Assembly (NCBI GenBank): GCA_004524595.1
Contig: SDOA01000180.1
Span: 1-5,979 of the forward strand
Length of the DNA stretch: 5,979 bases
Direction of reading: 5' to 3'
Source of the DNA: Candidatus Thorarchaeota archaeon
GTDB lineage: Archaea; Asgardarchaeota; Thorarchaeia; Thorarchaeales; Thorarchaeaceae
Translations under genes and position numbers: made by a program
Shown: piece by piece, positions 5,083-5,979 of the stretch
How the letters are laid out: every line of letters starts with the position of its first letter
How positions within the stretch are numbered: position 1 is the first letter of the stretch
Notes under the pieces: model-generated
Told to the model about the DNA's origin: nothing
Seen by the model: only the letters and a program-made list of their open reading frames with translations
Databases searched by the model: none

Positions 5083-5979
5083 TCATATTAGGAAGATTGC
5101 TACTAGAAAGGAATATACTGTACTGATGACGAGATGAATGAAGCCAAGAGGTAATGCGATTTTTGTAAAATCTATGAAACTGATTGGTTTTCCTTCATCA
5201 GCAGCAAGACCAACAGCTATCATGTTTGGTGCATCACCAAATGGAATCATGTAGCCACCAACATTTGTTCCGATGATTAGTGTTATCGGTACCACTGCAT
5301 TAATTGCACCTAGTTCTAGACCAAGAGGAGAGAGTAGTGCCGCTATTGGAATATTGTCAATTAGTGAGAGAACAAACCCTGGTATCCATATCATGATTGC
5401 AATTGCAAGAAACACGTTTTGACCAATCAGGGCTAACGTGCCATTTACAAACTCTGAAATCACATTAGCCCTTTGTAATCCAGCAATAATACCAAATAGA
5501 CCAACTAAGAAGAATATTGTATCCCAGGAGAGTGTTCTTAGGAGTTCCTTTGAGCGTTCATGTGAAAACACTAACATTGCAGATGCTACCATCATAGCAA
5601 TCAGACTTGCTTCAACACGAACTGCACCAATTGTAAAACCGAGAATCAAGATAGACATAGCAATAATGGAGAGGTAAAAGTCATGTCTTGACTTTATCAT
5701 GATACTTGGTTTGATCATATACAATAGATTCCAGTCAGATGTGCCCTCAACTGATAATGAATCACCATAATAACGTAAGAGATAGAAAATTGTTACAACA
5801 AATAGAATGAGAGTCAGTGGCATGAGAACTACAAACATTAGACCAACATCTATTCCTGCTTCAACAACGATGACCAGATTTGGTACAGAACCAACCATTG
5901 AAGGAAATGAAGCAAAGTTTGCAACAACAACTTCAGAGATCAAAATTGTGCGAAAGTCAATATCTACAGCCTTACAGAC
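5083..5979 (-). CDS. ArsB/NhaD-type ion permease, C-terminal part; runs off the right edge
   Basis: The minus strand is open to the edge, so the 298 residues visible are the C-terminal part and the TTG at 5943 is not the start. The sequence is strongly hydrophobic, with about seven to eight membrane segments. Family hallmarks, numbered from the edge, are SEVVVANFAS...VPN (15-34), FFLVGLFGIIAGLQ (156-169), the DNIP motif in a membrane helix (208-211), and GTNVGG...GDAPN (237-252). The two PN-containing segments are the paired re-entrant loops expected of the ion transporter superfamily's inverted repeats. Relatives carry arsenite, Na+/H+ or dicarboxylates; the substrate here cannot be read. 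The first loop lacks the common GGTATLIGDPPN pattern, having ASFPSMVGSVPN instead. No arsR or arsenate reductase gene is seen next to it, so an arsenic role is not supported by visible context. The downstream neighbour is the DinB-like gene. Confidence 0.9.
   Translation of the reverse strand, partial: VCKAVDIDFRTILISEVVVANFASFPSMVGSVPNLVIVVEAGIDVGLMFVVLMPLTLILFVVTIFYLLRYYGDSLSVEGTSDWNLLYMIKPSIMIKSRHDFYLSIIAMSILILGFTIGAVRVEASLIAMMVASAMLVFSHERSKELLRTLSWDTIFFLVGLFGIIAGLQRANVISEFVNGTLALIGQNVFLAIAIMIWIPGFVLSLIDNIPIAALLSPLGLELGAINAVVPITLIIGTNVGGYMIPFGDAPNMIAVGLAADEGKPISFIDFTKIALPLGFIHLVISTVYSFLVAIFLI

Noticed and set aside
5438..5677. 79-codon plus-strand frame opposite the permease
   Set aside because: Antisense to conserved membrane segments of the permease; composition is that of a complement of hydrophobic codons.
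5083..5943. Treating the permease as a complete gene starting at TTG 5943
   Set aside because: The frame stays open to the window edge, and the residues before the TTG (DFRTIL leading into SEVVVANF) continue the family's conserved segment, so the gene is truncated by the window.

Overview
The window looks like chromosomal DNA from an archaeon, most likely an Asgard lineage. The evidence is indirect: a secreted NosD-type beta-helix protein of the kind common in those genomes, ribosome binding sites resembling GGAGGTGAT, TATA-like boxes about 25-30 bases ahead of plausible transcript starts, and moderately AT-rich sequence. I saw no tRNA, rRNA, CRISPR array, insertion sequence or phage gene. 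The lineage call is an inference, not a measurement.

Layout. Bases 1-1051, minus strand: the N-terminal 350 residues of a secreted right-handed beta-helix protein that runs off the left edge. Upstream of it (1052-1362) lie a TATA-like box, an inverted repeat, a strong ribosome binding site that serves a 22-codon reading frame rather than the main gene, and a possible 33-codon small gene. Bases 1363-1953, minus strand: a PduO-type cob(I)alamin adenosyltransferase whose best start is an internal TTG with a near-perfect ribosome binding site. Bases 1954-2123: a divergent promoter region with two short palindromes. Bases 2124-4502, plus strand: a cytoplasmic molybdopterin (Mo or W) oxidoreductase. 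Bases 4509-4997, minus strand: a DinB/YfiT-like four-helix metal-binding protein, meeting the oxidoreductase gene tail to tail with six bases between. Bases 5083-5979, minus strand: the C-terminal 298 residues of an ArsB/NhaD-type ion permease that runs off the right edge.

The most notable item is the oxidoreductase. A two-cluster ferredoxin module (cysteines 594-604 and 672-683) sits inside its C-terminal molybdopterin dinucleotide-binding domain, splitting that domain after its first strand. With the normal N-terminal cluster this would put three [4Fe-4S] clusters in one chain, and no separate iron-sulfur subunit gene is seen nearby. The protein may therefore carry its own electron-transfer relay. 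Its substrate cannot be read from the sequence.

The genes do not form one obvious pathway. The adenosyltransferase supplies adenosylcobalamin and shares a divergent promoter region with the oxidoreductase, so co-regulation is possible. The permease and DinB-like gene lie in the same direction 85 bases apart and could be co-transcribed.
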